DNA from: Arcobacter_B sp049472135
Lineage (GTDB): Bacteria > Campylobacterota > Campylobacteria > Campylobacterales > Arcobacteraceae
Assembly (NCBI RefSeq): GCF_049472135.1
Contig: NZ_JBMOVV010000005.1
Coordinates: 139,418 to 203,417, forward strand
DNA length: 64,000 nt
Direction: 5' to 3'
Position 1 is the first letter of the stretch. Every line of letters begins with the position of its first letter. The notes under the pieces are model-generated. The model had not been told where the DNA came from. It searched no databases and saw only the letters and a list, made by a program, of their open reading frames with translations. Of this stretch, positions 14,843-23,773 are shown in pieces. A program made the translations under genes and the position numbers.

Positions 14843-15820
14843 TTAATGTTTGATTATTACAACATTATCTTCTAGTTCAGATAATTCTTTGATATAATCA
14901 TAAGGTTTTATATTGTGTTTTATAATATAGTCTGCTTCATTTTTCATTGTATCAATACGATTAGATGTTTCTTTTAAAATACTATCAGTATAAATAATTT
15001 TTTCTTTTAAATTAGAATAATCATTACCTAGTTCATTATTCAGATTATAATCTGATTGTATTCTTAGTACATCTATTTTATTAAAACTACTTATTTCTTT
15101 TACATTTGAATAATTTAACTGCCAATTATACATATATGATTGCATATCTCCAAGTAAAAATTCTGAATATAGTTCCCCTAATACACAAGTTATGTATCTA
15201 GAGTATAATATATTTGCAACATCCAAAGGTAAACTACCATCAACCCAAAGTTTTTTATCTTTTGCTATTGCCAAATAATAATTTTTATATTTTCTAAAAG
15301 TACTATTTGCTTCGATTAGAAGTTCTCTTCTTCTTTTTTCATCACTAGCAAACAATGCATTATGTAATTGTTCTGATGCAGTCTTCACATCAGCAAAATT
15401 TAGGAATTCTAAATTAGAATCAATTTTTTCAGCTATTTTTATTACTTTTTCTACTTTATTAACTACTATATTTAAATTTTTTTCAATACTTTTTAATTTT
15501 TGAGTAACTAAGGTAAATCCACCTACACTAATGCCCAAGTTTGCTAATGAAGATATGGCTCCTACACTACTTATTAATTCTAATAATTCCAAACTTTCTT
15601 TTATCTCTGATAGTCCTGAGGTATCTAAAATATTTGTAATAGAATTTAATGGATCTACAGAAAAAGGTATATTATTAAATATTTGAGAAAAACTTCCTGT
15701 CTCTTTTAAATGAGCAACAATCCTTCCCGTTTTAGCATCTTTTAATATTGCACCATATCTTATAATTTTTCCAGATGCTAATAATCCTCGCCATGCTAAA
15801 GGTACAACAAAAGGTATCAT
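14843..15820 (-). CDS. unknown protein with central hydrophobic segment (last gene of defence operon)
   Basis: A 325-residue protein. An N-terminal hydrophobic-basic stretch is followed by a Gly/Ser-rich hydrophobic segment over about residues 84-105 (LISSVGAISSLANLGISVGG), a coiled coil over about 106-135, and a helical C-terminal half. The layout resembles proteins that insert a glycine-rich helix hairpin in a membrane. Its start overlaps the YaaW-like gene by four bases (ATGA), so the two are coupled and probably work together. Family not recognised. Confidence 0.5.
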   Translation of the reverse strand: MIPFVVPLAWRGLLASGKIIRYGAILKDAKTGRIVAHLKETGSFSQIFNNIPFSVDPLNSITNILDTSGLSEIKESLELLELISSVGAISSLANLGISVGGFTLVTQKLKSIEKNLNIVVNKVEKVIKIAEKIDSNLEFLNFADVKTASEQLHNALFASDEKRRRELLIEANSTFRKYKNYYLAIAKDKKLWVDGSLPLDVANILYSRYITCVLGELYSEFLLGDMQSYMYNWQLNYSNVKEISSFNKIDVLRIQSDYNLNNELGNDYSNLKEKIIYTDSILKETSNRIDTMKNEADYIIKHNIKPYDYIKELSELEDNVVIIKH

Positions 15821-16509
15821 TTAAGCTCCTTTTCAATTTCAATTCTCTCTCTTATCTTAATTAAAAGCAATGTAACAGGAATTATTTTTCTATATGCTGG
15901 TGAACCTAATATAATAAACAAAGCGGGCAAAGCAAGGATAGAAAAAACAGATGCTCCTACCATACCCATAGTTAATGTTGATACACCGAAAATGTAAGCG
16001 TATGATGAAGCCCAGAAACTACTGTAAAATAAACTTAATGTTATAGGTGTAGCTCCAATAAGAGATGCAGTTGTACTTGTGAAGATTGAAATTGAACTAT
16101 TTATAATATTATCTTTATAACCTAGTTTAGATAATTCCTTTCTAACTTGTTTTAATTTTTTTTCTTTTTTTTCTTCAGGAAGTTTATCCCATTTTTTTTT
16201 CATAGTATCAACTTGAATTATAAAATTCTGCATTAGCTCATTTTCTAAATCAATTACTGAAAAAGAGTTATCTATTTTAATTTTTCTTCGTTCTTTTACT
16301 CTTATTTTTTTTATAATATTAACTAAAACATCTTTATAACTATTTTTATTTTTCTTTATAATATTGTTAAAAGTATGATTAGCAGCATCTTCATATATTT
16401 TTAATATTTCTAAATCATTAATATTATCGTGACTTATTTTTAAATGTTTACAAATTTCTTTTTTTTCTTCATAAGTTGCATTTTTTATTCTCTCTAATAT
16501 GATATTCAT
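15817..16509 (-). CDS. YaaW / UPF0174-like protein
   Basis: A 230-residue protein. An acidic-basic helical N-terminal half (IDLENELMQNFIIQV, EEKKEKKLKQVRKEL) is followed by two hydrophobic segments (about 143-160 and 165-205) and a conserved-looking end GSPAYRKIIPVTLLLIKIRERI. That end matches, from memory, the GSAYRVTIPAV...R C-terminus of E. coli YaaW and of the Helicobacter UPF0174 proteins. The biochemical role of the family is not established. Here it sits one base after the HNH gene and overlaps the last gene, inside a restriction-linked operon. Confidence 0.6.
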   Translation of the reverse strand: MNIILERIKNATYEEKKEICKHLKISHDNINDLEILKIYEDAANHTFNNIIKKNKNSYKDVLVNIIKKIRVKERRKIKIDNSFSVIDLENELMQNFIIQVDTMKKKWDKLPEEKKEKKLKQVRKELSKLGYKDNIINSSISIFTSTTASLIGATPITLSLFYSSFWASSYAYIFGVSTLTMGMVGASVFSILALPALFIILGSPAYRKIIPVTLLLIKIRERIEIEKELK

Positions 16510-16510
16510 T

Positions 16511-17200
16511 TTAATAAACTTCTCTCAATCTATTCAATAATGAATCTAATATCTTATTATCAATCTCAAGATCAAACTTGTCAGCAACTAAACTATGTAA
16601 AGCAATAGTTTTTTTAATATAATCTTCCTGTTCTTCAAATGTAAATCTATTCCAACTATTTTTATTCTTTTTACCATTATGATATTTCAACAGTAATTGT
16701 AAATTGCTTGGATGGTGTTCACCTTGCTTTTCACTATTTAATAGGGCTTCTGCATGATCTATTTCAAAGTCTAATCCAAAGAACTGTTTAAAACCTTTCT
16801 GAATGTTCTCAAACTCTGTAATTCTATAAAGTTCAAAGATTTCTAATTGATTACTGGCATTATTTATAATATCCTGCCTTTTTAATGGTTCTATATCTTC
16901 TTCAATTTCTTTATCTGTTTGTTTTTCTAATTCTTCTTTAGAAATATATTTAACTTTTCTTGGTCTTTCAGTATCATCAATTGATAACTCCTTTGCCCAT
17001 TTTCCAGACGATATATTTGATGAAATTCTTGCTGCTATTTCTCTTAATCCAGTTGTATCATTTTTTTGATTAGCTGCTTGTTCATTAGCTTTTAGTAATT
17101 CATCAGGGTACATTTCACTAAATTTTATTGCCCATTCAGAAATAGTTACATAATCAGTGAATGTTTTTATCGCTTCTAAATATTTTTCAACGATTTTCAT
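16511..17200 (-). CDS. HNH endonuclease-like protein
   Basis: A 229-residue protein with a C-terminal HNH fold: FEIDHAEAL (Asp-His), HHPSNLQLLLKYHNGKKNK (Asn-Leu-Gln, His-Asn-x-x-Lys), about residues 145-190. The N-terminal 130 residues are helical and of unknown role. No zinc Cys pairs are present. It presumably cuts DNA (metal-dependent) and may be a restriction or suicide effector. One base separates it from the genes on each side, so it is co-transcribed with them. Confidence 0.65.
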   Translation of the reverse strand: MKIVEKYLEAIKTFTDYVTISEWAIKFSEMYPDELLKANEQAANQKNDTTGLREIAARISSNISSGKWAKELSIDDTERPRKVKYISKEELEKQTDKEIEEDIEPLKRQDIINNASNQLEIFELYRITEFENIQKGFKQFFGLDFEIDHAEALLNSEKQGEHHPSNLQLLLKYHNGKKNKNSWNRFTFEEQEDYIKKTIALHSLVADKFDLEIDNKILDSLLNRLREVY

Positions 17201-17201
17201 A

Positions 17202-17753
17202 TTATTTTCTACTTGGATGAATTTGTGATTTAAGTATTTTAGTTAAATCTTCAACACTCATAGGTTTGTTAGTTAAAGTTTTTCTAATTGGTTCAAATGT
17301 ATCTAACATTCGGTTGTATGTTTCCACTACTTGCATATGAGAATTAAGGTCTCTTTCTTTAAACTCTTGAAATCGTTCAAGATCATTTACTAAAAACATC
17401 GCTGTTCCCATATATTCACTTTCATTATTACCATCAAACCCTCTGAATTTAGGATCTTTGCCAAAAGGTTCAGCATCAATTTCTAATTGTTTCTTCTGTT
17501 CAGGTGTCAAGTGAGAATATGCATATTCTATAAAACTCCACATATCTAAAATATCTACTACTTCTTTAACTACTTTAGGATCTTCTGATTCTTCAAATGG
17601 TATTCCACTATATTTCCATTTTAAACCCCAAAGTTGATTCCCAAAAATTGCTGATTTTATAAAGTCAGGTTCAATTTCACCCTCTACACCTAGTTTTTCA
17701 TATAACTCACTAAGCATTAAGATAATTAATTTTTCACCATCTGATAACTTCAT
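17202..17753 (-). CDS. YfbU family protein
   Basis: A 183-residue protein with the order expected of YfbU (UPF0304): an N-terminal helix MKLSDGEKLIILMLSELY, then VVDILDMWSFIEYAYSHL, then FRGFDGNNESEYMGTAMFLVND, then HMQVVETYNRMLDTF. Compare the GFD-x-N/A-E-x-Y-x-G and MW-x-x-YQRML segments of E. coli YfbU. The function of YfbU is not well defined; YfbU-like domains occur near defence genes. It lies between the membrane-anchored protein and the HNH gene. Confidence 0.65.
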   Translation of the reverse strand: MKLSDGEKLIILMLSELYEKLGVEGEIEPDFIKSAIFGNQLWGLKWKYSGIPFEESEDPKVVKEVVDILDMWSFIEYAYSHLTPEQKKQLEIDAEPFGKDPKFRGFDGNNESEYMGTAMFLVNDLERFQEFKERDLNSHMQVVETYNRMLDTFEPIRKTLTNKPMSVEDLTKILKSQIHPSRK

Positions 17754-17762
17754 TTTTAATCC

Positions 17763-18284
17763 TTATTTTTTATTTTCTACTTGTTCACGTTTTTCATCTG
17801 AAAGTTTTTTTACTATGGGAATAAAAGTTTGAATCTTATAATATATACTCTTCCCATACTTCTTTGTATCTTCAAAAGTAATAGCTTCTGATAGATTTTC
17901 TATATCACTTTTCAAATCACTATTTAGTTCTTTAGCTTTATTATTAAAATTCTGAGAAAAATGTTCACTTTGTTCTAATATAAAACTTGAAAAAACCTCT
18001 ACTTCTTTTGCGATATCAGCACAATTTATTCCTGCAAAAACAGAAGGATTAAAAGATGGACCAACTTTTGAAACCACATTCAAAACCCTTTTTGTTTCAG
18101 AATAAACTTGAGAAACCTCTACCGTTTTTCTAAGATAAATGATTTCATTTTTAAATTCTTCTGCTTTAGTTGCAGCATTTATAGATTTTCTGGCTTCTAC
18201 AAATGCCCATATTGCAGCACCTACAGAAGCAATTGAACCAATAACTGAGATTATATCTACTGTTTCCATATCAAACTTTCCCAC
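17763..18284 (-). CDS. membrane-anchored helical protein, unknown
   Basis: A 173-residue protein with one membrane helix at about residues 10-28 (IISVIGSIASVGAAIWAFVEA) and a cytoplasmic helical remainder without known motifs. Its start lies inside the 3' end of hsdR (14-base overlap), so it is translationally linked to the restriction gene. It may anchor a partner to the membrane; no function can be assigned. Confidence 0.5.
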   Translation of the reverse strand: MGKFDMETVDIISVIGSIASVGAAIWAFVEARKSINAATKAEEFKNEIIYLRKTVEVSQVYSETKRVLNVVSKVGPSFNPSVFAGINCADIAKEVEVFSSFILEQSEHFSQNFNNKAKELNSDLKSDIENLSEAITFEDTKKYGKSIYYKIQTFIPIVKKLSDEKREQVENKK

Positions 18285-21200
18285 CTACACCTTTAAACTT
18301 CTCAATAAACATAGCTATCTTTTGAAACACACTTTGTTTTTTAGTTAAGTATTGTGGATTAAGTGGACTCATCTTAGGCAAGATTGCATTTAGTTCAGTT
18401 CCATTCTCACTAGCATACTCTTTTTTTAAAGATGACATTATATATCTCTTAGCAGCTTCTTCATTTAGGTTTTCATCAGTGATTAACTCATCAGCTTCTT
18501 TTTTCTGCTCTGCTTGTGCAAATTTAAAAAACTCGTCAATCACACTAGCTTTATCTCCAATACCATTTATATCAGTTTGATTAATAAAATCAACTATTAA
18601 ACTCTCTTTTGCTCTATTTCCTAAACTAGCACGTATAACCCTTCTAACTTCTTCAACTAACTCTGATTTATCTTTTACTTTTTTATTATGTTCAAATATC
18701 AACTCTAAAATATAATCAAGGTTAATCTCTTGGGATTTAAGTAGGTCAATTTCAAATACTACTTCATTCCAATCAATAGTAGACTTCTCTTTTTCATCAG
18801 ATGATTTTTCTCGTCTTATCCACTCTCTAATATCATTATATGTTGATTTATAATCTTGAATGATTCTTTCATTTGGGATTTTAATTTCACACATTTTATT
18901 AAAGTCTTCATCATTTAGATAATACTGTGCTTTAAACTGCTCTACTGCTTGTTCATCTTCTTTATCTAAGTCTTGTAGTGCTTTTAATCCTGAGAAATCA
19001 TCATAGTTTTGAAGTACATTCTCAGCTTTTAAATATTCACCAAATAATTTAGCGAACTCTTTTTTATCTTTCTCTTTTTCGATTTCATCTGGATTAGGGA
19101 ATTTTTGTTCAAGCTCATTTACAATATCTAAATAACCCCTTCTTGCATCTCCCGTTGTTGCATCTGTGAAACCTTGCATATATTCAGTATAGCTTTTTTC
19201 TAATACTACGTTTTTAGTGTTTTTATCTCCAAACAATGTAATAGCATCAACTGTTGATTTTTCTAAATCTCTAAAAGTTACTATATTTCCAAATGTTTTA
19301 GTAGCATCATAGATTCTATTTGTTCTAGAGTATGCTTGCATTAAACCATGATATCTAAGGTTTTTATCCACAAACAAAGTATTTAAAGATGGTGCATCAA
19401 ATCCAGTTAAGAACATACCTACTACTATAAGTAAATCTACTTCTTTATTTTTTACTCTTTTAGCTAAATCTCTATAGTAGTTTTGAAACTCTTTACTATC
19501 AACCCCATACGAAGTTTTAAACATTCTATTATAATCATCAATAGCAGAACTTAAAAACTCTTTTGCACTAGCATTCATAGCAGTTGGCTCAAAGCTTTCA
19601 TCTTCTATATCACCTATTGCATCTTGAGTTTCATTAGCAGCAAATGAAAATATAGTAGCAATTTTTAAAGGTCTATCTTTATCTCTTTGTAGATTGTTAA
19701 AAGCTTCATAGTACAACTTAGCAGCATCAACACTACTTACTGCAAACATTGCATTAAAGCCTTTAGCTCCGATTGCTAGTCTATGTGTTTTTTGATTGAA
19801 GTTATTTAAAATATATTGAGTGATTTCATTTATTCTTACTGGATGAAGTAGTGCTTGTTTATTCTCAAAGCTACTTAGTTTCTTTTCATCTGTTTCACCC
19901 TCAAAGTCTTTAAACTGTGGTCTTACGTCATTATAATCTACTTTAAACTTTAATACCTTTTCATCTCTAATAGCATCAGTTATAACATAAGAGTGTAACT
20001 GTGTTCCAAATACACTTGCAGTAGTTTCAGCACCTAATGCATTTTCAGGGAAGATAGGAGTTCCTGTAAATCCAAATTGATAGTACTTTTTAAACTTTTT
20101 AGCTAAGTTTTTTTGAGCTTCACCAAACTGGCTTCTATGACATTCATCAAATATAAAAACTACTTGTTTATTGTAAATTGGTAGGTCATTTTCACTTTTC
20201 ATTAGATTATTTAGTTTTTGAATAGTAGTAACGATGATTTTATTATCATCTTTTTCTATATTCTTTTTAAGACCTGCTGTACTATCACTTCCATTTACAC
20301 TATCAGGAGAAAATCTTTGATACTCTTTCATTGTTTGATAATCTAAATCTTTTCTATCAACTACAAAAAATACTTTATCTATAAACTCTAACTCAGTTGC
20401 TAATCTTGCAGCCTTAAAACTACTTAGTGTCTTACCCGAGCCAGTTGTATGCCAAATATATCCTCCACCATCAATACTGCTAAATCTTTTAGCTTCATAA
20501 GAGCTGGTTACTTTCCAAATAAGTCTTTCTGTTGCTGCTATTTGATATGGACGCATGATTAATAGTGTATTACTTGTATCAAATACACAGTAGTTTATTA
20601 AAACATCAAGCAGCGTTTTCTTTTGTAGAAAAGTAGCTGTAAAATCTTTTAAATCTTTAATTAAAGTATTATCTGATTTTGCCCAGTTCATTGTAAAATC
20701 GTAGCTATTTTTATCTCTTTTAGTTGTATTAGCAAAGTATCTACTATCTGTTCCATTTGAGATTACAAATATCTGTAAGTATTTATATAATGAATTATCA
20801 GAGTTAAAACTCTCTTTAGAGTATCTATGCACTTGGTTAAATGCTTCTTTTATAGCTACACCTCTTTTTTTAAGTTCAATTTGAACTAAAGGCAAACCAT
20901 TTACTAAAATAGTTACATCATATCTATTTGCTTGTTTTCCTTTTATGGCAAACTGATTGATTACTTGAACTTTATTTCTAGAAATATTCTTTTTGTCTAA
21001 AAGGTAGATATTTTTAATAGTTCCATTATCAAAGGTAAAATCATAGATATAATCATCATGAATTTTTCTAGTTTTATCTATGATATTATCGCTTGGTCTA
21101 TCTAAGTATTCTTCACAAAACCTATTCCATTCACCATCGCTGAACTCTATTTTATTTAGAGTTTGAAGTTGAGTTCTAGCATTTATAAGCATTTTAGAAG

Positions 21201-21381
21201 CATCAGTTAAATCTTTAACAAATTCATAACCTTGGTTTTCCAAATCAGAAATAAGCTCATTTTCTAAATCAGCTTCACTTTGATAAGAGCTTCCCTCTTG
21301 GTCAATTTTAGTATATTTATCTAAAACGATAAAGTTTTTTGATTCTGCTATTGTTTTAGTTTGTTGTGTCATTTGATCCAC
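18271..21381 (-). CDS. hsdR: type I restriction endonuclease subunit R
   Basis: A 1036-residue motor-nuclease. The N-terminal PD-(D/E)xK nuclease has Asp155 and E169-L-K171 (IELKK). The SF2 translocase has Walker A HTTGSGKT (311-318), motif II DECH (412-415), FGFTGTP motif III, and motif VI around HGLMQAYSRTNR. The C-terminal helical region would bind the HsdM2S core. HsdR pulls unmodified DNA using ATP and cleaves away from the recognition site. Length is normal for the type IC branch. Its start overlaps prrC by 26 bases and its end overlaps the membrane-protein gene, so expression is coupled on both sides. Confidence 0.95.
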   Translation of the reverse strand: MDQMTQQTKTIAESKNFIVLDKYTKIDQEGSSYQSEADLENELISDLENQGYEFVKDLTDASKMLINARTQLQTLNKIEFSDGEWNRFCEEYLDRPSDNIIDKTRKIHDDYIYDFTFDNGTIKNIYLLDKKNISRNKVQVINQFAIKGKQANRYDVTILVNGLPLVQIELKKRGVAIKEAFNQVHRYSKESFNSDNSLYKYLQIFVISNGTDSRYFANTTKRDKNSYDFTMNWAKSDNTLIKDLKDFTATFLQKKTLLDVLINYCVFDTSNTLLIMRPYQIAATERLIWKVTSSYEAKRFSSIDGGGYIWHTTGSGKTLSSFKAARLATELEFIDKVFFVVDRKDLDYQTMKEYQRFSPDSVNGSDSTAGLKKNIEKDDNKIIVTTIQKLNNLMKSENDLPIYNKQVVFIFDECHRSQFGEAQKNLAKKFKKYYQFGFTGTPIFPENALGAETTASVFGTQLHSYVITDAIRDEKVLKFKVDYNDVRPQFKDFEGETDEKKLSSFENKQALLHPVRINEITQYILNNFNQKTHRLAIGAKGFNAMFAVSSVDAAKLYYEAFNNLQRDKDRPLKIATIFSFAANETQDAIGDIEDESFEPTAMNASAKEFLSSAIDDYNRMFKTSYGVDSKEFQNYYRDLAKRVKNKEVDLLIVVGMFLTGFDAPSLNTLFVDKNLRYHGLMQAYSRTNRIYDATKTFGNIVTFRDLEKSTVDAITLFGDKNTKNVVLEKSYTEYMQGFTDATTGDARRGYLDIVNELEQKFPNPDEIEKEKDKKEFAKLFGEYLKAENVLQNYDDFSGLKALQDLDKEDEQAVEQFKAQYYLNDEDFNKMCEIKIPNERIIQDYKSTYNDIREWIRREKSSDEKEKSTIDWNEVVFEIDLLKSQEINLDYILELIFEHNKKVKDKSELVEEVRRVIRASLGNRAKESLIVDFINQTDINGIGDKASVIDEFFKFAQAEQKKEADELITDENLNEEAAKRYIMSSLKKEYASENGTELNAILPKMSPLNPQYLTKKQSVFQKIAMFIEKFKGVGGKV

Positions 21382-22564
21382 TTTGATTTAAAAATTTATA
21401 TTCAGTCTCTAAAAAGTTAATTAATTCAATTAACTTAGTTTTATCATTTTCTTGAACTTCACTAATCTCATCACCTGCATGTGCAGAATGACTTGAAAGG
21501 TTTAAGATACGGTTTGCAAAAGGATCCATGACTCCATCAATTACAGGTAATAAGTTTTCCCATTTAGAATGTCCTAAAAATGTAGCAGTTTTTTCTAAAA
21601 TATTCCTCATAAAGCTAAAATGATACTTCTTTATTTGATCATCACTAATAGCTTTCTTAATCTCAGAAAAAAGTTGTAAATGGTATGAAAAAGGAGTTCT
21701 CCTGCCAAGTTCTGTTAAACTAAAATTACCATCACTATGTTTATTAAAGCGATATTTTATTGATTTGTCAAAATGATAAATCCACCTTTCTATTCCCGTG
21801 TTAGCTTCACCTTGAATATAAAGTTCATTAGGTACATTATTATTAAGTTCATTAGATATTACATTGTAAAATAGGGGATTATGAGTTGTTATTATAAATT
21901 TAAGGTTTGACTTACTATTTTTAACTAGTTTTGAAATATTAACTGCTAATTCTATCAAGTGATTATCATCTAAAGAACTTACAGGATCATCTATAAATAC
22001 ATATTCTAACTGATTAAATATATCTGTTGAACGATTGGATAAATCAGTTTCATTTAATATCTCAATAACTTCTTCTAATAAACTGTAATATACACACCAT
22101 ATAAAATTACTTTCTTCAGCTTTAGAGATTTTAACATTTGTTAAACTTTGATCGTCACCTCTTGTAATTGAAAATGTCACCTCTGAATATTGTTCATTAA
22201 AAAAAGGTGTTATAAAATCACTAGTAAAATTTTGGAAATTGGTTACAATATTATTATCTAATCCTTGATCTCTTAAAAATTGTAATGCTAAATTTGTAAA
22301 ATTATTAGGACGTATTATCAGTTTTCTATTTGTATCTGTATCTAAATCATTATCCCAATAAAAAAGGTCTTCGGTAAAAGCATTGTAATACATTACTTTT
22401 AATTGTGAATTTTCTTGTTCTTCTTCAGTGCTTTTAGGATCAACTAATAACCTAAATTTACGTGATAAACGGGTTTTACCAGTACCATTAAAAGCATAAA
22501 TAAGCTGTACTTTTTTTTGAGAGTTCTTTAATTCTTGAGCAACTTGTTCTAGTGACAATGACAT
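21356..22564 (-). CDS. prrC: PrrC-type anticodon nuclease
   Basis: A 402-residue protein close in length to E. coli PrrC (396). The N-terminal ABC-like ATPase has Walker A AFNGTGKT (24-31), the characteristic YYNAFTEDLFYWDNDL (59-74), a signature region KAEESNFIW, and Walker B YVFIDDPVSSLDD (188-200) followed by FIITTHNP. The C-terminal nuclease region keeps Arg320, Glu324 (RNILE) and His359 (SSHS), equivalent to the Arg-Glu-His triad of PrrC. PrrC is held silent by the type IC enzyme and cleaves tRNA-Lys when a phage disables restriction. The position between hsdS and hsdR is the same as in the E. coli prr locus. Likely functional. Confidence 0.9.
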   Translation of the reverse strand: MSLSLEQVAQELKNSQKKVQLIYAFNGTGKTRLSRKFRLLVDPKSTEEEQENSQLKVMYYNAFTEDLFYWDNDLDTDTNRKLIIRPNNFTNLALQFLRDQGLDNNIVTNFQNFTSDFITPFFNEQYSEVTFSITRGDDQSLTNVKISKAEESNFIWCVYYSLLEEVIEILNETDLSNRSTDIFNQLEYVFIDDPVSSLDDNHLIELAVNISKLVKNSKSNLKFIITTHNPLFYNVISNELNNNVPNELYIQGEANTGIERWIYHFDKSIKYRFNKHSDGNFSLTELGRRTPFSYHLQLFSEIKKAISDDQIKKYHFSFMRNILEKTATFLGHSKWENLLPVIDGVMDPFANRILNLSSHSAHAGDEISEVQENDKTKLIELINFLETEYKFLNQSGSNDTTN

Positions 22565-22565
22565 A

Positions 22566-23771
22566 TTATACCTTCATATTTTGTTTTGGGAATGTTAAAA
22601 GTAAATCTCTGTAATACTCGTATTGCTTTGTTCTAAGTTCTATCTCTTTTGGTAGACCTTCACTGATTGAGTTAGTTAAAGTGTCGAACTTATCTAAGAT
22701 TGATACGATTTTTTCTTGTTCTTCTAGAGATGGAATAGGGATTGAATAGTTTAATATTTGTGATTTATCTCCTCGAGGCATTTTCGCTCCTTTTGCGTGT
22801 TGCATATTAAAATCAAAAAATCTATCATCTGATAATACTTGAAATAAAAATTTAGGATTTATTCTTTTATCAGAAATATGAATAACTAATACATCACCAT
22901 TAGTTCCACCTTCACAGTCAGCAAACCAGATTTTTTTAAGATAAGGTCTTATATTTCCAATTAAAATATCGTCATTGACAAATTTAGTTGAATTTCCTTC
23001 AGTTGGAACATGATTTGAGTCTACTTTACCAGCTCTATTTTGTAATAAATTATCTACTCCTACATAGTTTTTATTGTTTAAGAACTCTGCACTAATCCGT
23101 GCTTTTGAATATTGAGCTACTTCCCCCAATGGCTTAAACTCAACTTCGCCATCTTCAAAAGTCAATAATTTATCTCTATAGTAAGTATATTGTTTTTTTC
23201 GTGCTGTAAGCTCTGCTGTAAGCTCTGCTGTAAGCTCTGTGAAATTGTCTAAAATTCGTACAATTTCACTTTGCACATGCAAGGGTGGGATTGGGATTTC
23301 AAAGGTTTTTATTTTTGTAGTTCCTACTAATGCAAATCCTCCAGGACTAACATTCATCTTACATAATTCACCAAAAATATAACTGTAATAAAATAAATAT
23401 TTATGATTAACTATATTTTTAAACTTCTCTTTTATACTCAATACTGTTAATTGTTGATTGCATAAAAAATCATTTGTAATTAAAGCATACTCACCAATAG
23501 TGGCTGTAGTAGATAAGATTATTGAATTAGCAGGAAATAATTTTCCTGATTTTACTGCTTTATCAGTAACATGTTGAACTGAATCACTTAAAACTCTACC
23601 ATTTTTACGAATATCTTCCATTCTAAACCAAGGAACAGTTCCATTAGACCAGAACTCAGGCTTATTTTTGGATGGTGTATAACCATTTTTTACATAACAA
23701 ACTTCATCTAAAGTTTTCCACTCAACTTCTACACCATCAAGCAATTTTTCCATAAAATTTAAGCTACTCAC
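22566..23771 (-). CDS. hsdS: type I restriction specificity subunit S
   Basis: A 401-residue protein with two target recognition domains (about 15-165 and 210-360). Each is followed by a conserved helix (IPPLHVQSEIVRILDNF and IPSLEEQEKIVSILDKF) that spaces the domains and contacts HsdM. Three copies of the tetrapeptide ELTA follow the first conserved helix, as in type IC enzymes of the EcoR124 group where their number sets the spacer length in the DNA target. The recognition sequence cannot be read from the protein. It lies two bases after fic and one base before prrC. Confidence 0.95.
   Translation of the reverse strand: MSSLNFMEKLLDGVEVEWKTLDEVCYVKNGYTPSKNKPEFWSNGTVPWFRMEDIRKNGRVLSDSVQHVTDKAVKSGKLFPANSIILSTTATIGEYALITNDFLCNQQLTVLSIKEKFKNIVNHKYLFYYSYIFGELCKMNVSPGGFALVGTTKIKTFEIPIPPLHVQSEIVRILDNFTELTAELTAELTARKKQYTYYRDKLLTFEDGEVEFKPLGEVAQYSKARISAEFLNNKNYVGVDNLLQNRAGKVDSNHVPTEGNSTKFVNDDILIGNIRPYLKKIWFADCEGGTNGDVLVIHISDKRINPKFLFQVLSDDRFFDFNMQHAKGAKMPRGDKSQILNYSIPIPSLEEQEKIVSILDKFDTLTNSISEGLPKEIELRTKQYEYYRDLLLTFPKQNMKV
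23203..23238 (-). repeat. three 12-bp tandem repeats in hsdS (ELTA repeats)
   Basis: Three identical 12-bp units (plus strand GCTGTAAGCTCT) encode ELTA-ELTA-ELTA in the central spacer of HsdS. In EcoR124 and its variant a change from two to three TAEL units lengthens the unspecified spacer of the recognition site by one base. Exact tandem identity makes slippage likely, so specificity may vary in this strain's lineage. Confidence 0.85.
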
Positions 23772-23773
23772 GA

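Noticed and set aside
23203..23238. Short tandem repeat as a CRISPR-like array
   Set aside because: Units are 12 bp with no spacers and encode in-frame ELTA repeats in HsdS.
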